Shown: positions 1-9,824, counted from the first letter of the stretch. The stretch: DNA of 64,000 nt from Xanthomonas sp. 3793 (GCF_024806835.1 NZ_JANTYU010000005.1:118028-182027), one strand, 5' to 3'. A program made the numbers and translations. The notes: generated by a model not told the origin, from the letters alone.

Positions 1-627
1 CACCGGCAAACCGGGACGCTCCTGCTTGAGGCGATATGCCCAGTCGTAGCGCAGCGGCGGCACTTCGCGGTTTTCCTTCGGCGACAGGCCCTTGAGCCAG
101 GCATTGCGGGCATGCACCACCACCATCGCCGCGCCGGCCGCGACCACCTGGTCGACGAAGCTGGCGAACACCGCGTAGTCGTCATCGTCGTCCACGCCCA
201 GACGGCATTTGACCGTGATCGGCAGGTCAGTGGCCGCACACATGGCAGCGACGCACTCGGCCACCAGTGCAGGCTCGCGCATCAGGCAGGCACCGAAGCG
301 CCCGGCCTGCACGCGGTCGGACGGGCAGCCGCAGTTGAGGTTGATTTCGTCGTAGCCCCATTCCTGCGCGATGCCGGCCGCCTGCGCGAGCAGGGCCGGA
401 TCGCTGCCGCCCAGTTGCAGCGCCAGCGGGTGTTCGGCCGTATCAAACCCGATCAGCCGTGCGCGATCGCCATGGATCACCGCGTTGGCATGCACCATCT
501 CGGTATACAGGCGTGCGGACGGCGCCAGCAGGCGATGGAACACCCGGCAATGGCGGTCGGTCCAGTCCATCATCGGGGCAACGGACAGGCGCAGGGAGGC
601 GGCGTAGCGATCGGCGGAAACGGTCAT
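1..627 (-). CDS. dusA: tRNA-dihydrouridine synthase A (partial, 3' end beyond window)
   Basis: FMN-dependent enzyme that reduces uridine to dihydrouridine in the D-loop of tRNA (U20/U20a in DusA). Reading the minus strand from the ATG at 627 gives an N-terminus MTVSADRYAASLRLSVAPMM followed by DWTDRHCR, the Dus-family FMN-binding opening. Further on come a QLGG segment and a NLNCGCPSD motif whose Cys is the catalytic acid in Dus enzymes, then the TVKCRLG and VVVHARNAW segments. About 209 codons are visible; the frame is open to base 1, so the C-terminal helical domain lies outside the window. It is divergent from the NIPSNAP-like gene at 753. Sure of family; the A subtype rests on overall similarity from memory. 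Confidence 0.93.
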   Translation of the reverse strand, partial: MTVSADRYAASLRLSVAPMMDWTDRHCRVFHRLLAPSARLYTEMVHANAVIHGDRARLIGFDTAEHPLALQLGGSDPALLAQAAGIAQEWGYDEINLNCGCPSDRVQAGRFGACLMREPALVAECVAAMCAATDLPITVKCRLGVDDDDDYAVFASFVDQVVAAGAAMVVVHARNAWLKGLSPKENREVPPLRYDWAYRLKQERPGLPV

Positions 628-752
628 CGACGGTTGGCCGCGGCGAGCGACCATTGGAATGCGAAGCAGGATCAACAGCTTACACGGGCGTCGATGAATC
701 TGCGGCGGTGCGGCATGGCATGCTGGGGCGCCCTGCCTGCCGGAGGCGTTAC

Positions 753-1058
753 ATGATCACCTGTTCGCTGCGCTATGTGATCGATCCGTATCAGTTGGCC
801 GAATTCGAACACTACGCTCGCTTGTGGATCCCGCTGGTGGCGCGCTTCGGCGGCCAGCATCACGGCTACTTCCTGCCTTCGGAAGGGGCGAACAATATCG
901 CCCTGGCGCTGTTTTCGTTTCCCTCGCTCGCCGAGTACGCGCGCTATCGGGAGGCATCGCTGCAGGATGCGCAGTGCCTGGCTGCGTTCGCCTATGCGGA
1001 GCGAACGCGTTGCATCATCAGTTACGAGCGCAGCTTCTTTCGTCCGGTGCTCGGATAG
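753..1058 (+). CDS. NIPSNAP family protein
   Basis: Small 101-residue protein (MITCSLRYVIDPYQ...), the size and fold class of the dimeric alpha/beta-barrel NIPSNAP domain; its cellular role is not established. The opening strand (ITCSLRYVIDP) and the conserved aromatic and charged pattern fit the family. A longer frame exists upstream, but GGAGG at 742-746 sits just ahead of the ATG at 753 and the upstream part reads as dusA antisense, so I start here. It stands alone: dusA is divergent, and the next gene is convergent. No metal or cofactor motif is evident. Confidence 0.8.
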   Translation: MITCSLRYVIDPYQLAEFEHYARLWIPLVARFGGQHHGYFLPSEGANNIALALFSFPSLAEYARYREASLQDAQCLAAFAYAERTRCIISYERSFFRPVLG

Positions 1059-1092
1059 GCGCGTCGCGCCCGCTACCTGGACGCTGATGCGA

Positions 1093-1317
1093 TTACGGGT
1101 TACGGAAACCCACACGCTCTTCGGCGCTCAGCGGCTTGCCGAGGGCGTGGTAGGAGGCAGCCAGCACGATCAGCGAGGTCCCCATCACCGCGTAGAAGCT
1201 CCACGAGGTCGCCAGCACATGCACCTGGCCGAACACCAGCGCGACGACGGCGGTTGCGGTGCACAGCACCATGGCCAGCAGCGACATCAGGAAAGGGATG
1301 GAGGGATCGATCTTCAT
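1093..1317 (-). CDS. Small two-helix membrane protein, function unknown
   Basis: I do not recognise the function. The product (about 74 residues from MKIDPSIPF) has two hydrophobic stretches: SIPFLMSLLAMVLCTATAVV near the N-terminus, and SFYAVMGTSLIVLAAS. The tail is short and charged (SAEERVGFRNP). This suggests an integral inner-membrane protein with the ends on one side. A start at 1350 would add MLQPSQPGTPA; I prefer 1317 because it puts a short charged lead before the first helix. The ribosome-binding sites of both are weak. It is convergent with the NIPSNAP gene, 34 bp away. Confidence 0.6.
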   Translation of the reverse strand: MKIDPSIPFLMSLLAMVLCTATAVVALVFGQVHVLATSWSFYAVMGTSLIVLAASYHALGKPLSAEERVGFRNP

Positions 1318-2354
1318 GGCGGGGGTTCCAGGCTGCGATGGCTGAAGCATCGGCGTTCCCGGCCCGTTCTTGAACTGTTTTCTGCGCTTTTTTTGAGCGA
1401 ATTTTAAGCAAGTCAGCGCGCGCTCAGTTTTATGTCAAAGCCTTGGCGCGCAAGGCTTTGCGCGTCGGAAATCTCCTGACGGGATGGCGGAAAAATCATC
1501 ACCGGCGCCAGACTTCCAGCGCAGGCGCGACGGAAACCCGACAGGATGGACGTCACGGTTTGGCGCGCTCGAAACCAGGCCACGGGCATCGCGATCGCGG
1601 CTGTCGTTGCACTGCTGATGTGCACGCCCCCAAGGGGATGACGCGCCGCACAGACGTCCAGATGCGGGCGACAGCCCGGTCAACGGCGTATCCGTCCGGG
1701 CGCTTGCCGGAACCGTGAGACACCGTGGCCAGTGACATGCGGAGCCATCCGGACGGGCGCCCCGGACTGGATGATCTACCGCCGTCTGTCCGCAACTGGC
1801 GCAGGGACAGAGAACAGCCGGCACCAATGTGGCGGGCAGTCATCGGATCGGCGTGGACGGCACCCGCACCCAGGGTCGTACGAGCGATACATGCGCACCG
1901 ACGCCGCGGACGCGCGCCTGGCGGGCGCACAGTCCCTGTGTGAGCTGCCCTGAACTGCCTGCCTACTCGCCTGCGTCGACCGCGTACCGGCCGCGATCAT
2001 TGCGCGCTATCGACGCACCGGGACCGGCTCACACCCGTAGCCGGCAAGGATGAGGTAGATACGTACGCCCCGGAACTGCCGCCGCGTCTGCGCGGTTGAC
2101 CCGAAGTCCCGACATCGGTCGCGCCTGCCTGCGGGCTGCGCGGCAGTACGCCGCGATGGCTGTGTTGGCCGCTTCCGCGCGCCAAGCGCGATATCGCCGG
2201 GAGCATCAGCACGCGTGACGCCAGCAGCCGGCCGGCGCGTGTCCCTCTAGACCACCGTCCACGTCGCGACGTGTCACGCACTATCAAGAGCAGCTTGAGC
2301 AGACGCGCAACTGACAAAGCGCGCAAGGCATGCGAAGCGCTCGACCAAACCCGA
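1318..2354. other. Intergenic region, no convincing gene
   Basis: About 1 kb between the small membrane protein and ankB. Several short overlapping frames exist on both strands, but all are rich in Arg, Pro and Ala, lack domains or good ribosome-binding sites, and read like GC-driven noise. Just upstream of the membrane-protein gene there is an AT-richer patch near 1375-1415 that may hold its promoter. I recognise no IS or RNA gene here; decayed coding sequence cannot be excluded. Confidence 0.5.
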
Positions 2355-2939
2355 TCAGCGGGCCGGGGCAGTAGCGAATTCGCCGCGCTGCAACTTGGTC
2401 ACATCGTTGCCCTGCCCGTCCTTGAGGCTGAGGTCTGCGCCCTTGGCGGCCAGATCCTTGAGCACGTCGGTGCGCTGGAACAGCGCTGCGTACATCGCCG
2501 CGGTCTGGCCGGCGTTGTTGCGTTGGTCGGGCGCACAGTCGGCCTGCATCAGGCGCTTGGCGATACCGAGCTCGCCCTTGAAGATCGCGCCCATCAGCGC
2601 GGTGTTGCCGCGCTTGTCCTGCGCGCAGGGGTCGGCGCCGGCACTGAGCAACTGTTCCACCGCAGGGCGTTGGCCGTGGTAGGCGGCCAGGATCAGCGCG
2701 GTATAGCCCTTCTCGTCGCGGGTATTGAGGTCGTAATGCGAGCGAATGAACTCGGCCAGCATGTCCTGGCGGCCTTCGCGCGCGGCATCGAAGAAGTACT
2801 CACGCAGCTGCAGCTTGATCTGCTCCGGGCTCGACGTGGATGACGTGGATGACGTGGGCGCTGCGGGCGTGGCAGACGGCGAGGCAGCGATGGCTGGCGC
2901 GCACAGGGCGCTCAGCATGACCAACAGCAAGGTGCGCAT
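2355..2939 (-). CDS. ankB: Ankyrin-repeat protein, periplasmic partner of catalase
   Basis: A 194-residue protein with a signal peptide (MRTLLLVMLSALCAPAIA) and about four ankyrin repeats, visible as EGRQDMLAEFIRSHYDLNTR, GYTALILAAYHGQRPAVEQL, GNTALMGAIFKGELGIAKRL and GQTAAMYAALFQRTDVLKDL. In Pseudomonas aeruginosa a similar gene (ankB) follows katB and is needed for full catalase activity in the periplasm; the same arrangement is seen here, with katB ending 57 bp upstream. Start chosen at 2939 because GGGAGAG precedes it and it opens the signal peptide; the longer frame adds nine unlikely residues. A Ser/Thr/Pro-rich linker follows the signal peptide. Confidence 0.88.
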   Translation of the reverse strand: MRTLLLVMLSALCAPAIAASPSATPAAPTSSTSSTSSPEQIKLQLREYFFDAAREGRQDMLAEFIRSHYDLNTRDEKGYTALILAAYHGQRPAVEQLLSAGADPCAQDKRGNTALMGAIFKGELGIAKRLMQADCAPDQRNNAGQTAAMYAALFQRTDVLKDLAAKGADLSLKDGQGNDVTKLQRGEFATAPAR

Positions 2940-2996
2940 ATCGCTCTCCCAAGACGGGGACGGCATCGCGGCATGGCCGCGATGCCGTCGGGTGGA

Positions 2997-4520
2997 TCAG
3001 TCCTGCAGGCTGGAGGCCAGCTGCTTGACGCGCGCCAGGTCGCCCTTGGCAACGCGGGTGACGCCAGTGCCGTACTCGGGGTCGGCCTTGTACAGGAACG
3101 ACAGCATCAGGTGCTTGCTCTCGGTATCGGTGGTAGCCAGCGACTCGCCGAAGCTCTGCACCAGATCGGCGCGATCCTTCTTGCTGTAGGAGCGGTACAA
3201 CTCACCGGCCTGCTTGAAGTTCTGCTCGCGGGCGATCTTGGCCTGCTGCGTGGTGCCCGACAGCGGCAATTCGCTGTAGCGTGCAGCGGTGTCCTGCGGA
3301 CGCGGCTCCAGGCGGCTCGGCTCGTAGTTCACGCCGCTGGTGGTGTGGCCGTGATTGGCCTCGCCATCCTGGTTGCCATTGTTGACCGCCACGCGCGGAC
3401 GATTCACCGGCAGGCTCAAACCATTGGTGCCGACGCGATACAGCTGGGTGTCGGCGTAGGAGAAGATACGCCCCTGCAACAGACGGTCTTCGGACGGTTC
3501 GATCCCCGGCACCAGGTTGGCCGGTGCCATCGCCACCTGTTCGGTTTCCTGGAAGAAGTTGTCGACGTTCTTGTTCAACACCATCTGGCCGACCTTCTGC
3601 TCCGGCACGTCCGGCCAGATCTTGGTGGCATCCAGCGGGTCGAAATCGAACTTGGCCAGGTCTTCGGGCTTGAGCACCTGCACGTACAGGTCCCACTTCG
3701 GGAAATCGCCCTTCTTGATCGCACCGACCAGATCGTTGGTCAGGTGGCTGTAGTCCTTGGCCTGGACCGCGGCAACCTGCTTGGGATCGAGGTTCTTGAT
3801 GCCCTGCAACGTCTTCCAGTGGAACTTGACGTAATGCACCTCACCCTGGGCGTTGACCAGCTTGTAGGCATGCACGCCGTTGCCATCCATGAAGCGATAG
3901 CCGGCAGGCGTGCCTTCGTTGGAATACAGCAGCGTCAGCGTGCGGGTGCTTTCGGGCACGTGTGAGAAGAAGTCGAAGCGACGCGAGTCGTCGTCCAGAT
4001 TGGTGCGTGGGTCCGGCTTGAACGCGTGGACCATGTCGGGGAACTTGATCGCATCGCGGATGAAGAAGGTGGGGAAGTTGTTGCCGACCAGATCCCAGTT
4101 GCCTTCGCTGGTGTAGAACTTAGTCGCGAAACCATGCGGGTCGCGCAGCGTTTCCGGCGAGTGATTGCCGTGCACCACCGATGAAAAGCGCACGAACACC
4201 GGGGTCTTTTCACCGGCGCTGAACACCTTGGCCTTGGTCAGGTTGGACAGATCGGCGGTGGCAGTGAACTCGCCTTTGACGCCGGTGCCGCGCGCATGCA
4301 CCACGCGCTCGGGAATGCGCTCGCGATCGAAGCGCTGCAGCTTCTGGATCAGCTGCACGTCCTGCAGCAGGGTCGGGCCGGTGGCGCCGGCAGTCTGCGA
4401 GTTCTGGTTGTCGCCCACCTTGGCGCCGTTGTCGCGGGTCAGCACGGATTGGGCGAAGACCGGTGGGGCGATCAATGTGGGGGCTAGCAGGGCTAGCACC
4501 ATGAGGGATCCAGGGCGCAT
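2997..4520 (-). CDS. katB: Periplasmic monofunctional haem catalase
   Basis: Breaks down hydrogen peroxide to water and oxygen. The 507-residue product starts with a signal peptide ending near PPVFAQ. It then has the catalase core: active-site His75 in ERVVHARG, the distal Asn148 in DLVGNNFPTFF, and the proximal haem-ligand Tyr in the RIFSYADTQLYR block. The exported form and the following ankB gene match the KatB group of pseudomonads and xanthomonads. It is probably transcribed with ankB. The 513 bp upstream (4521-5033) must hold its promoter; peroxide control by OxyR is known for this family but I see only a partial ATAG half-site near 4599. Confidence 0.96.
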   Translation of the reverse strand: MRPGSLMVLALLAPTLIAPPVFAQSVLTRDNGAKVGDNQNSQTAGATGPTLLQDVQLIQKLQRFDRERIPERVVHARGTGVKGEFTATADLSNLTKAKVFSAGEKTPVFVRFSSVVHGNHSPETLRDPHGFATKFYTSEGNWDLVGNNFPTFFIRDAIKFPDMVHAFKPDPRTNLDDDSRRFDFFSHVPESTRTLTLLYSNEGTPAGYRFMDGNGVHAYKLVNAQGEVHYVKFHWKTLQGIKNLDPKQVAAVQAKDYSHLTNDLVGAIKKGDFPKWDLYVQVLKPEDLAKFDFDPLDATKIWPDVPEQKVGQMVLNKNVDNFFQETEQVAMAPANLVPGIEPSEDRLLQGRIFSYADTQLYRVGTNGLSLPVNRPRVAVNNGNQDGEANHGHTTSGVNYEPSRLEPRPQDTAARYSELPLSGTTQQAKIAREQNFKQAGELYRSYSKKDRADLVQSFGESLATTDTESKHLMLSFLYKADPEYGTGVTRVAKGDLARVKQLASSLQD

Positions 4521-5033
4521 GGCGTCAGCTCGTGTTGAGGGAGCTGAATCATGGCGAGCGGGCCGAAGCGAGAGAAGTCGTTAGTTATGATCGCAGCGAT
4601 AGGCGAACATGATGATGACTGCGTTGCGTGATATGTATCGCTAAATGCCCAGGCAGTAGGTTGCAGATCGTCGGGTTGTGTCCGCGCAAACGCCCCACGC
4701 GGACTTCGCCGTGCATGAAGAAAGTGCGGATGGGCCTAGCGCAATGCTGCGATGCAAGGTTGGAACGCCTGGAGCGATTGTCAGAGCGCCGTCGTTCCAA
4801 ACGCACTCCTCGCGGGCGGAATGAGGTCACGGGCATGCATGCGCTGCGCTGTCCATCTGCCGCCGCGGCTGTCGCCGCAGCAATCACTGCCTGCATGACG
4901 ATGCGCTGATCGGTGTACGAACGCAGGGTGCGATCTCGCTCATACAGCGATGCTGACGCAGCGGCACCGCTTGTGTATCGGCCGATGCCTGCATCGATGC
5001 AGAACCTGCACCGATGCGGCACCTGGTAGTCGA
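4521..5033. promoter_or_regulatory. katB upstream region
   Basis: Non-coding stretch of 513 bp between the end of the DinG-type helicase gene and the start of katB, both on the minus strand. The frames in it have no recognisable product. It contains an ATAG-N7-TGAT element at 4599-4613, similar to half of an OxyR site, close enough to the katB start to act in its promoter. That reading is weak, as the second half does not match the consensus. Confidence 0.35.
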
Positions 5034-7169
5034 TCAACGCCCGATCACCCGCTTGAACGGTGGCAGCGCGTCGATGATGCGTTTTCCGTAGCGACGCGTC
5101 AGCAGGCGCGAGTCGAGAATGATGACGCGACCGTGGTCGCTGGAACTGCGGATCAAACGGCCGGCGAACTGCGTCAGCGTGCGTAGCGCGTGCGGAATGG
5201 CAATCAGGTTGAAGGCGTTATGGCCGCGGCTCTCCAGCCATTCGCTCAAGGTGGAGGTCTGCGGATCGGTCGGCACGGCGAACGGCACCTGGGTGATGAC
5301 CACCGTGGTGCAGGCCTCGCCGGGCAGATCCAGGCCTTCGCCGAAGGAATTGAGCCCGAACAGCACCGAGCCCTCGCCGGCGGCGATGCGGCGCAGGTGT
5401 TCGGTGATCAGTTGCGACTTGTTGCCTTCGCCCTGCACCAGCACGCGGTTGCGTTGCGCCAGCGGCATCAGGTCGGCGACCTTTTCCATCTTCCAGCGCG
5501 AGGTGAATAGCACGATGCTGCCCTTGGCGTTCCAATCCAGTTCGCGCACCAGATACCTGGCCACTTCCTTGGGATGGCCTTCGCGGTCGTCCGGGGTGAC
5601 CGGGAAATTGGGCACGATCAGCTCGGCCTGATTGGGCAGGTCGAACGGCGAGGCCAGCGAGGCCATTTCGGCGTGATCGGGCAGGCCGTTGTCGATGGCG
5701 AAGGCCTGGAAATCGCCGCCGCCGGTGAGCGTGGCCGAGGTCATCACCACCGAATCGACCTCGTTCCAGATCATCGTGCGCAGCACCTGCGCGGCCGACA
5801 CCGGCGAGCAGTGGCAGACCAGGTCGCCGTCGCGCGAGAGGGTGATCCAGCGCGCCATCGGCGGCTGGCCTTCCTTGTCCTCGCGCCGCCAGCCGCTCCA
5901 CAGATTGTGCTGCTGCTCGGCCATTTCCAGCGCCAGGCCCAGGTTGCGTTGCAGGCGCTCGCGTGCGGCATCGTCCTGCTTGCCCTTGGCCACCGCGCCA
6001 TGGGCGGCATGCACCCAGTTGAACAGCGCGCGGGTTTCTTCGCCAAGTTCTTCGATGGCCGGGCCCCACTGCGGTGGCAACTTGCCGTTGGCAGCACGCC
6101 ATAACGGATCGCGCTCGCCTGGCTCGGGCTTCCAGACGCGCTCGACCTCGGCATGGAACGCCTTGAGCAGCTTGGACACTCGCGCCGCCACGTCGATGGC
6201 TTCGTTGGGCAGCAGGTTGCCGATCCTGTCCTTGTCCACCGCGCGGTACGCAGCGGCGATGAGAATCTGCATGCGGCCAGTGCGCTTGGCCATCTCGTCC
6301 AGCGGCAGATTGGCCGCACCCTGGTCGATCGCCACGCCGGCGATGTGATGGCCCTCGTCGAGCACCAGCAGCATGTCCGACGGCGGGGCGATCAGCGGCT
6401 GACCGTTTTCGGCATCGCCCAGCGACAGCGAGGACAGCAGCAAGGCGTGATTGGTGACCACGATCTGCGCTTCGCGCACATCGGTGCGTGCCTTGAGTAC
6501 CGGGCATTGCGCGGCATAACTGCAACGGCGCCCCGCACAGCCGGAGGCAGGCGTGGTGATGCGCATGCGCAACGGCACCGAAACCTGCTCGGGAGCATCG
6601 TCCAGGTCGCCGTTCCAGGTGCGCGCGGCGTAGGCCTTGGCCAGCCGTTTGGCCAGGTCCGCATCGACGGGGCTGAGCGGGCGGTCGTACAGCGCCTGCT
6701 CGTCTTCGAACATGGCGTTCTGGCTGGTGTCGCCTTCCAGCTCGGCGGCATTGCGCGTGCACAGATAGCGGGTGCGGCCCTTGGCCAGCGCCACGGTCGC
6801 TTCCAGCCCGGTGGCCTTGAGGAAGGCCGGGATGTCGCGCTCCACCAGCTGCGACTGCAGCGCCACGGTGCCGGTGCTGATCACCAGCTTCTTCTTGGTG
6901 GCCAGTGCGATCGGCACGCCGGCGGTGAGATAGCCCAGGCTCTTGCCGACGCCGGTAGGCGCCTCGGCAATGCCGATGCCACCGGAAGTGGCCAGCGCAC
7001 GCGAGACCAGGCCGATCATCTGGCTCTGCGCACGGCGGGTGGCAAAGCCGGGCGTGTTGGCCTGCAGCTTGGCGTAGGCGTCGCGGATGCCGGCCTTGAT
7101 CGGGTCGGTCAGCACACGCTGGGTGGGAACGGGCGCGGACGGCGCAGCCGGTGGGGCAAGATCACTCAT
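5034..7169 (-). CDS. dinG: DinG-family ATP-dependent DNA helicase
   Basis: Superfamily 2 iron-sulphur helicase of the DinG/XPD group, which unwinds DNA 5' to 3' and resolves R-loops and other structures. The 711-residue product has Walker A EAPTGVGKS (about residues 69-77), an Fe-S cluster region with Cys137, Cys211, Cys216 and Cys222 (CAGRRCSYAAQC), a DEGH Walker B box at 271-274, and C-terminal helicase motifs including LFGLNSFGEGLDLPG. The longest frame starts at 7415, but the added 82 residues are low-complexity; MSDLAPPAAP at 7169 is the sensible start. The gene is single, with no obvious operon partner. Confidence 0.92.
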   Translation of the reverse strand: MSDLAPPAAPSAPVPTQRVLTDPIKAGIRDAYAKLQANTPGFATRRAQSQMIGLVSRALATSGGIGIAEAPTGVGKSLGYLTAGVPIALATKKKLVISTGTVALQSQLVERDIPAFLKATGLEATVALAKGRTRYLCTRNAAELEGDTSQNAMFEDEQALYDRPLSPVDADLAKRLAKAYAARTWNGDLDDAPEQVSVPLRMRITTPASGCAGRRCSYAAQCPVLKARTDVREAQIVVTNHALLLSSLSLGDAENGQPLIAPPSDMLLVLDEGHHIAGVAIDQGAANLPLDEMAKRTGRMQILIAAAYRAVDKDRIGNLLPNEAIDVAARVSKLLKAFHAEVERVWKPEPGERDPLWRAANGKLPPQWGPAIEELGEETRALFNWVHAAHGAVAKGKQDDAARERLQRNLGLALEMAEQQHNLWSGWRREDKEGQPPMARWITLSRDGDLVCHCSPVSAAQVLRTMIWNEVDSVVMTSATLTGGGDFQAFAIDNGLPDHAEMASLASPFDLPNQAELIVPNFPVTPDDREGHPKEVARYLVRELDWNAKGSIVLFTSRWKMEKVADLMPLAQRNRVLVQGEGNKSQLITEHLRRIAAGEGSVLFGLNSFGEGLDLPGEACTTVVITQVPFAVPTDPQTSTLSEWLESRGHNAFNLIAIPHALRTLTQFAGRLIRSSSDHGRVIILDSRLLTRRYGKRIIDALPPFKRVIGR

Positions 7170-7450
7170 CGCCCTATTTTCGCACGGACCGGCGCAGCGC
7201 CTGCGACCGATACGCGGGGCAGCTGAACCTGTTTGTGCACTGCCGATGCATTGCCTGGGACCCAAGCGCTGGAACGGAAGAACGGCGGGGCGTCGGCGGT
7301 CAGAGGCAAACGCTGCGCTCGACACGTGCCTGCCTGCCGCGCGTGCCGCTGTCGCGCACTGCTGGTTGTTTTGAATGCCAGGCAGCAATGCGTGGACGCG
7401 CTCGGAGACCGGCACCCGGCAAGCACCGCCAGACTGTCAGACCAGTGCGA

Positions 7451-7678
7451 TCAGGCGCGCTGCGGCCAGGCGTAACGCGTCCAGACCAGGCCGATCACCG
7501 CCATCATCGCGCCCACCGCCAGCATGCCGATGCCCACCCCGGACGGACCGAAGCGCTCGTACAGCAGGCCCGCACGGTTGACGGTCGCCAGGGACTGCGG
7601 ATGCAGCAATGTCCAACCGCCCTGCCCTGCACAGATCAGCCCGACCAGGGTGAGCGCCAGCGCCTTGAGCGGGATCAT
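7451..7678 (-). CDS. Small membrane protein, function unknown
   Basis: 75-residue product beginning MIPLKALALTLVGLICAGQG, with two predicted transmembrane helices (residues about 5-22 and 48-66) joined by a polar loop containing ERFGPSGVG. Its ATG overlaps the TGA of the preceding membrane-protein gene by 4 bp (TCATGC at 7675-7680), so the two are translationally coupled. They appear to form an operon with aroE. I recognise no functional motif. Confidence 0.7.
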   Translation of the reverse strand: MIPLKALALTLVGLICAGQGGWTLLHPQSLATVNRAGLLYERFGPSGVGIGMLAVGAMMAVIGLVWTRYAWPQRA

Positions 7679-8028
7679 GCGCGCGGACCGGCAGCAGGCG
7701 GCAGCCGTTGCAGGCTGCGCGCCAGGGTCCACACCAGCACGCCGATGCCCACGCCTTGCACGGCGGTCAGCACGAAGCGGCCGACGCCCATCACCAGACC
7801 GATCTGGCGCACGTTGCCCTGCTGCATCAACAACATCGGAATCGCCTGCAGGCCCACCTCGGCCAGCACACAGCCCAGCAGCAGCCACAGCCCGGCCAGC
7901 GCGGCACGCCGCAGCGGCCCGAAGGGGGCGCGCCACAGCAGTACCAGCCCCAGCAACAAGGCGATCAGCATCGGCACCCGCGACAACAGGCCGGTGATCA
8001 GGCTGAGCAGGATGTCGGTGGTGGTCAT
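7675..8028 (-). CDS. Four-helix membrane protein, function unknown
   Basis: 117-residue protein, MTTTDILLSLITGLLSRVP..., with about four hydrophobic helices and a basic C-terminal tail (LARSLQRLPPAAGPRA). The start at 8028 lies 10 bp after the aroE stop; the longer frame is antisense-like aroE sequence. Coupled by a 4-bp overlap to the next small membrane-protein gene. The two membrane proteins are of unknown role and may simply be co-transcribed with aroE. Confidence 0.7.
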   Translation of the reverse strand: MTTTDILLSLITGLLSRVPMLIALLLGLVLLWRAPFGPLRRAALAGLWLLLGCVLAEVGLQAIPMLLMQQGNVRQIGLVMGVGRFVLTAVQGVGIGVLVWTLARSLQRLPPAAGPRA

Positions 8029-8038
8029 GGCCAACGGC

Positions 8039-8890
8039 TCAGTCCGCGCTGACCAGCACGGCATCGCGTGCGCGCAGCGCGGCGTAGACCGGGTCGGTGT
8101 CCGGGCGCACGCCGTGCCACAGCGCGAAACTTTCGGCAGCCTGTTCCACCAGCATGCCCAGGCCGTCGATGGCGTAACGGCATTGCGCCGCGCGCGCCCA
8201 GGCCAGGAACGCGATGGCGGTTTGCCCGTAGTTGAGATCCACCGCGGCAGTGAGGCTGTTGACCAGGCCCAGCGGCAGCGCGAATGCACCGGCGTCACGG
8301 TCGCGTCCGGCGGCGGTGGCGTTGACGATCAGCTCGAAGTCGCCGAGCTCGCGCAGGTCTTCGATGTAACGCGATACCACCCTAGCGGGTTCGCCGAGCG
8401 CATCGCACAACGCATCGGCGCGCTCGGGCGAGCGGTTCACCACCACCATTTCGGTGATGCCCGCTTCCAGCAAGGCCGGCGCGACGCCGCGGGCGGCACC
8501 ACCGGCGCCGAGCAGCAACACGCGACGACCGCGCAGATCCAGGCCGTGGCGATCGGTGAGATCGCGCACCAGGCCGATGCCGTCGGTGTTGTCGCCCTGC
8601 CACTGGCCATCGTTGCGCACCAGCGTGTTCACCGCCCCGGCCAGCTGCGCGCGATCGCTCAGGCTGGCGGCCAGCGCAAAGGCGGCCTCTTTCAACGGCA
8701 AGGTGACGTTTGCGCCCTTGCCGCCTTCGTCGGCGAAGCGCTGCAGCGTGCTGGCGAACGCTTCCGGCGGCGCATCGATGGCGGTGTAGTCCAGCGCGAT
8801 GCCGGTCTGCTTGCCGAAGTCGGCATGGATGGCCGGCGACAGCGAATGGGCGACAGGGTGACCGAACACGGCATAACGGGATACGGGCAT
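8039..8890 (-). CDS. aroE: Shikimate dehydrogenase
   Basis: NADPH-dependent reduction of 3-dehydroshikimate to shikimate, fourth step of the chorismate pathway, in the cytoplasm. The 283-residue length is normal for the family. Visible are the shikimate-binding HSLSP motif (residues 15-19), NVTLPLKE with catalytic Lys67, the GDNTDG motif with Asp103, and the dinucleotide-binding GAGGAARG loop at about 128-135 followed by NRSPERA. It leads a three-gene minus-strand operon with two small membrane proteins and is divergent from the propeller gene at 8943. Confidence 0.96.
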   Translation of the reverse strand: MPVSRYAVFGHPVAHSLSPAIHADFGKQTGIALDYTAIDAPPEAFASTLQRFADEGGKGANVTLPLKEAAFALAASLSDRAQLAGAVNTLVRNDGQWQGDNTDGIGLVRDLTDRHGLDLRGRRVLLLGAGGAARGVAPALLEAGITEMVVVNRSPERADALCDALGEPARVVSRYIEDLRELGDFELIVNATAAGRDRDAGAFALPLGLVNSLTAAVDLNYGQTAIAFLAWARAAQCRYAIDGLGMLVEQAAESFALWHGVRPDTDPVYAALRARDAVLVSAD

Positions 8891-8942
8891 GAAACGCTCT
8901 CTGGTTGACTAGACTGTGCGCGACCTGGAGCAGGAACACCGC

Positions 8943-9824
8943 ATGCAACTTCGATGGACGCCGCTCGCGCTGGCGGCGAGTTTACTCTTCGTCCCGTCCG
9001 CGTCGGGACTTGCCGAGTTCGGCATCGAAGGCATGGGCGTGGTGTCCACACCGGCCAACGAGGCGCACGCCACGCTCAGCCCGGATGGGCAACGCATCGT
9101 CTGGGCCAGCGACCGCGCCGGGGGCCCCGGTGGCTGGGACCTGTGGCAGGCGCATCTGCGCGGCGGGCGCTGGCAGGACGCGCAGCCGCTGCCGCTCAAT
9201 ACCGCGCAGGACGAGATCACGCCGCTGTTCAGTGCCGATGGGCGCTGGCTGCTGTTCGCCTCGTCGCGGCCGGCCGGCACCGGTGGCAGCGACCTGTACC
9301 GCGTGCCGGTCGATACGCAGGGCGGCCTGGGCGCGGTGCAATCGTTGGGCGCGGCGATCAACAGCCGCGGCAACGAGCGCGCGCCCAGCCTGTCGCTGGA
9401 CGGCACGCGCCTGCTGTTCGCCAGCGATGGCCACGGCGGCGCCGGCGGCCTGGATGTGTTGGTGGCGCGCTGGGATGGGCGCGCGTTCACCGCACCTGCG
9501 CCACTGCGCGACATCAATACCGGTGCCGACGAACTGGATGCGGCCTGGCTTGGCGACGGGCGTGGCCTGGTATGGGCGCGCGGTGCAGTCGATGGCCCCA
9601 GCCAGTTGTTGCTGGCCACATGCAGCAACGGGCACTACGCCCAGGACCAGGCCTTGCCGCTGTCGTTCAACGGGCCGCAGGAGCGCACGTTCGGCGCAGT
9701 GGTGGATGCGGCCAAACCGGGCGAGCTGCTGGTCACCGGCAGCGCGCGCGCACCACGCGCGGGGCAACTGGATATCTACCGGATGAAGGCGCCGGCGGTG
9801 GAGGGAGATGCCAGCTGCCGTTGA
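8943..9824 (+). CDS. Secreted TolB-like (PD40) beta-propeller protein
   Basis: 293 residues with an N-terminal signal peptide (MQLRWTPLALAASLLFVPSASG). It then carries repeated blades of the PD40 type, e.g. HATLSPDGQRIVWASDRAGG, TPLFSADGRWLLFASSRPAG and APSLSLDGTRLLFASDGHGG, the repeat seen in TolB and in prolyl oligopeptidase propellers. No enzyme domain is attached, so it is probably an exported binding or scaffold protein. Start chosen at 8943 on the signal peptide and the upstream AGCAGGAAC; the frame 27 bp longer adds MRDLEQEHR. Two cysteines occur late (LATCSNG and DASCR). Confidence 0.82.
   Translation: MQLRWTPLALAASLLFVPSASGLAEFGIEGMGVVSTPANEAHATLSPDGQRIVWASDRAGGPGGWDLWQAHLRGGRWQDAQPLPLNTAQDEITPLFSADGRWLLFASSRPAGTGGSDLYRVPVDTQGGLGAVQSLGAAINSRGNERAPSLSLDGTRLLFASDGHGGAGGLDVLVARWDGRAFTAPAPLRDINTGADELDAAWLGDGRGLVWARGAVDGPSQLLLATCSNGHYAQDQALPLSFNGPQERTFGAVVDAAKPGELLVTGSARAPRAGQLDIYRMKAPAVEGDASCR

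Noticed and set aside
7170..7415. N-terminal extension of the DinG-type helicase
   Set aside because: 82 low-complexity residues not matching the family; MSDLAPPAAP start fits better.
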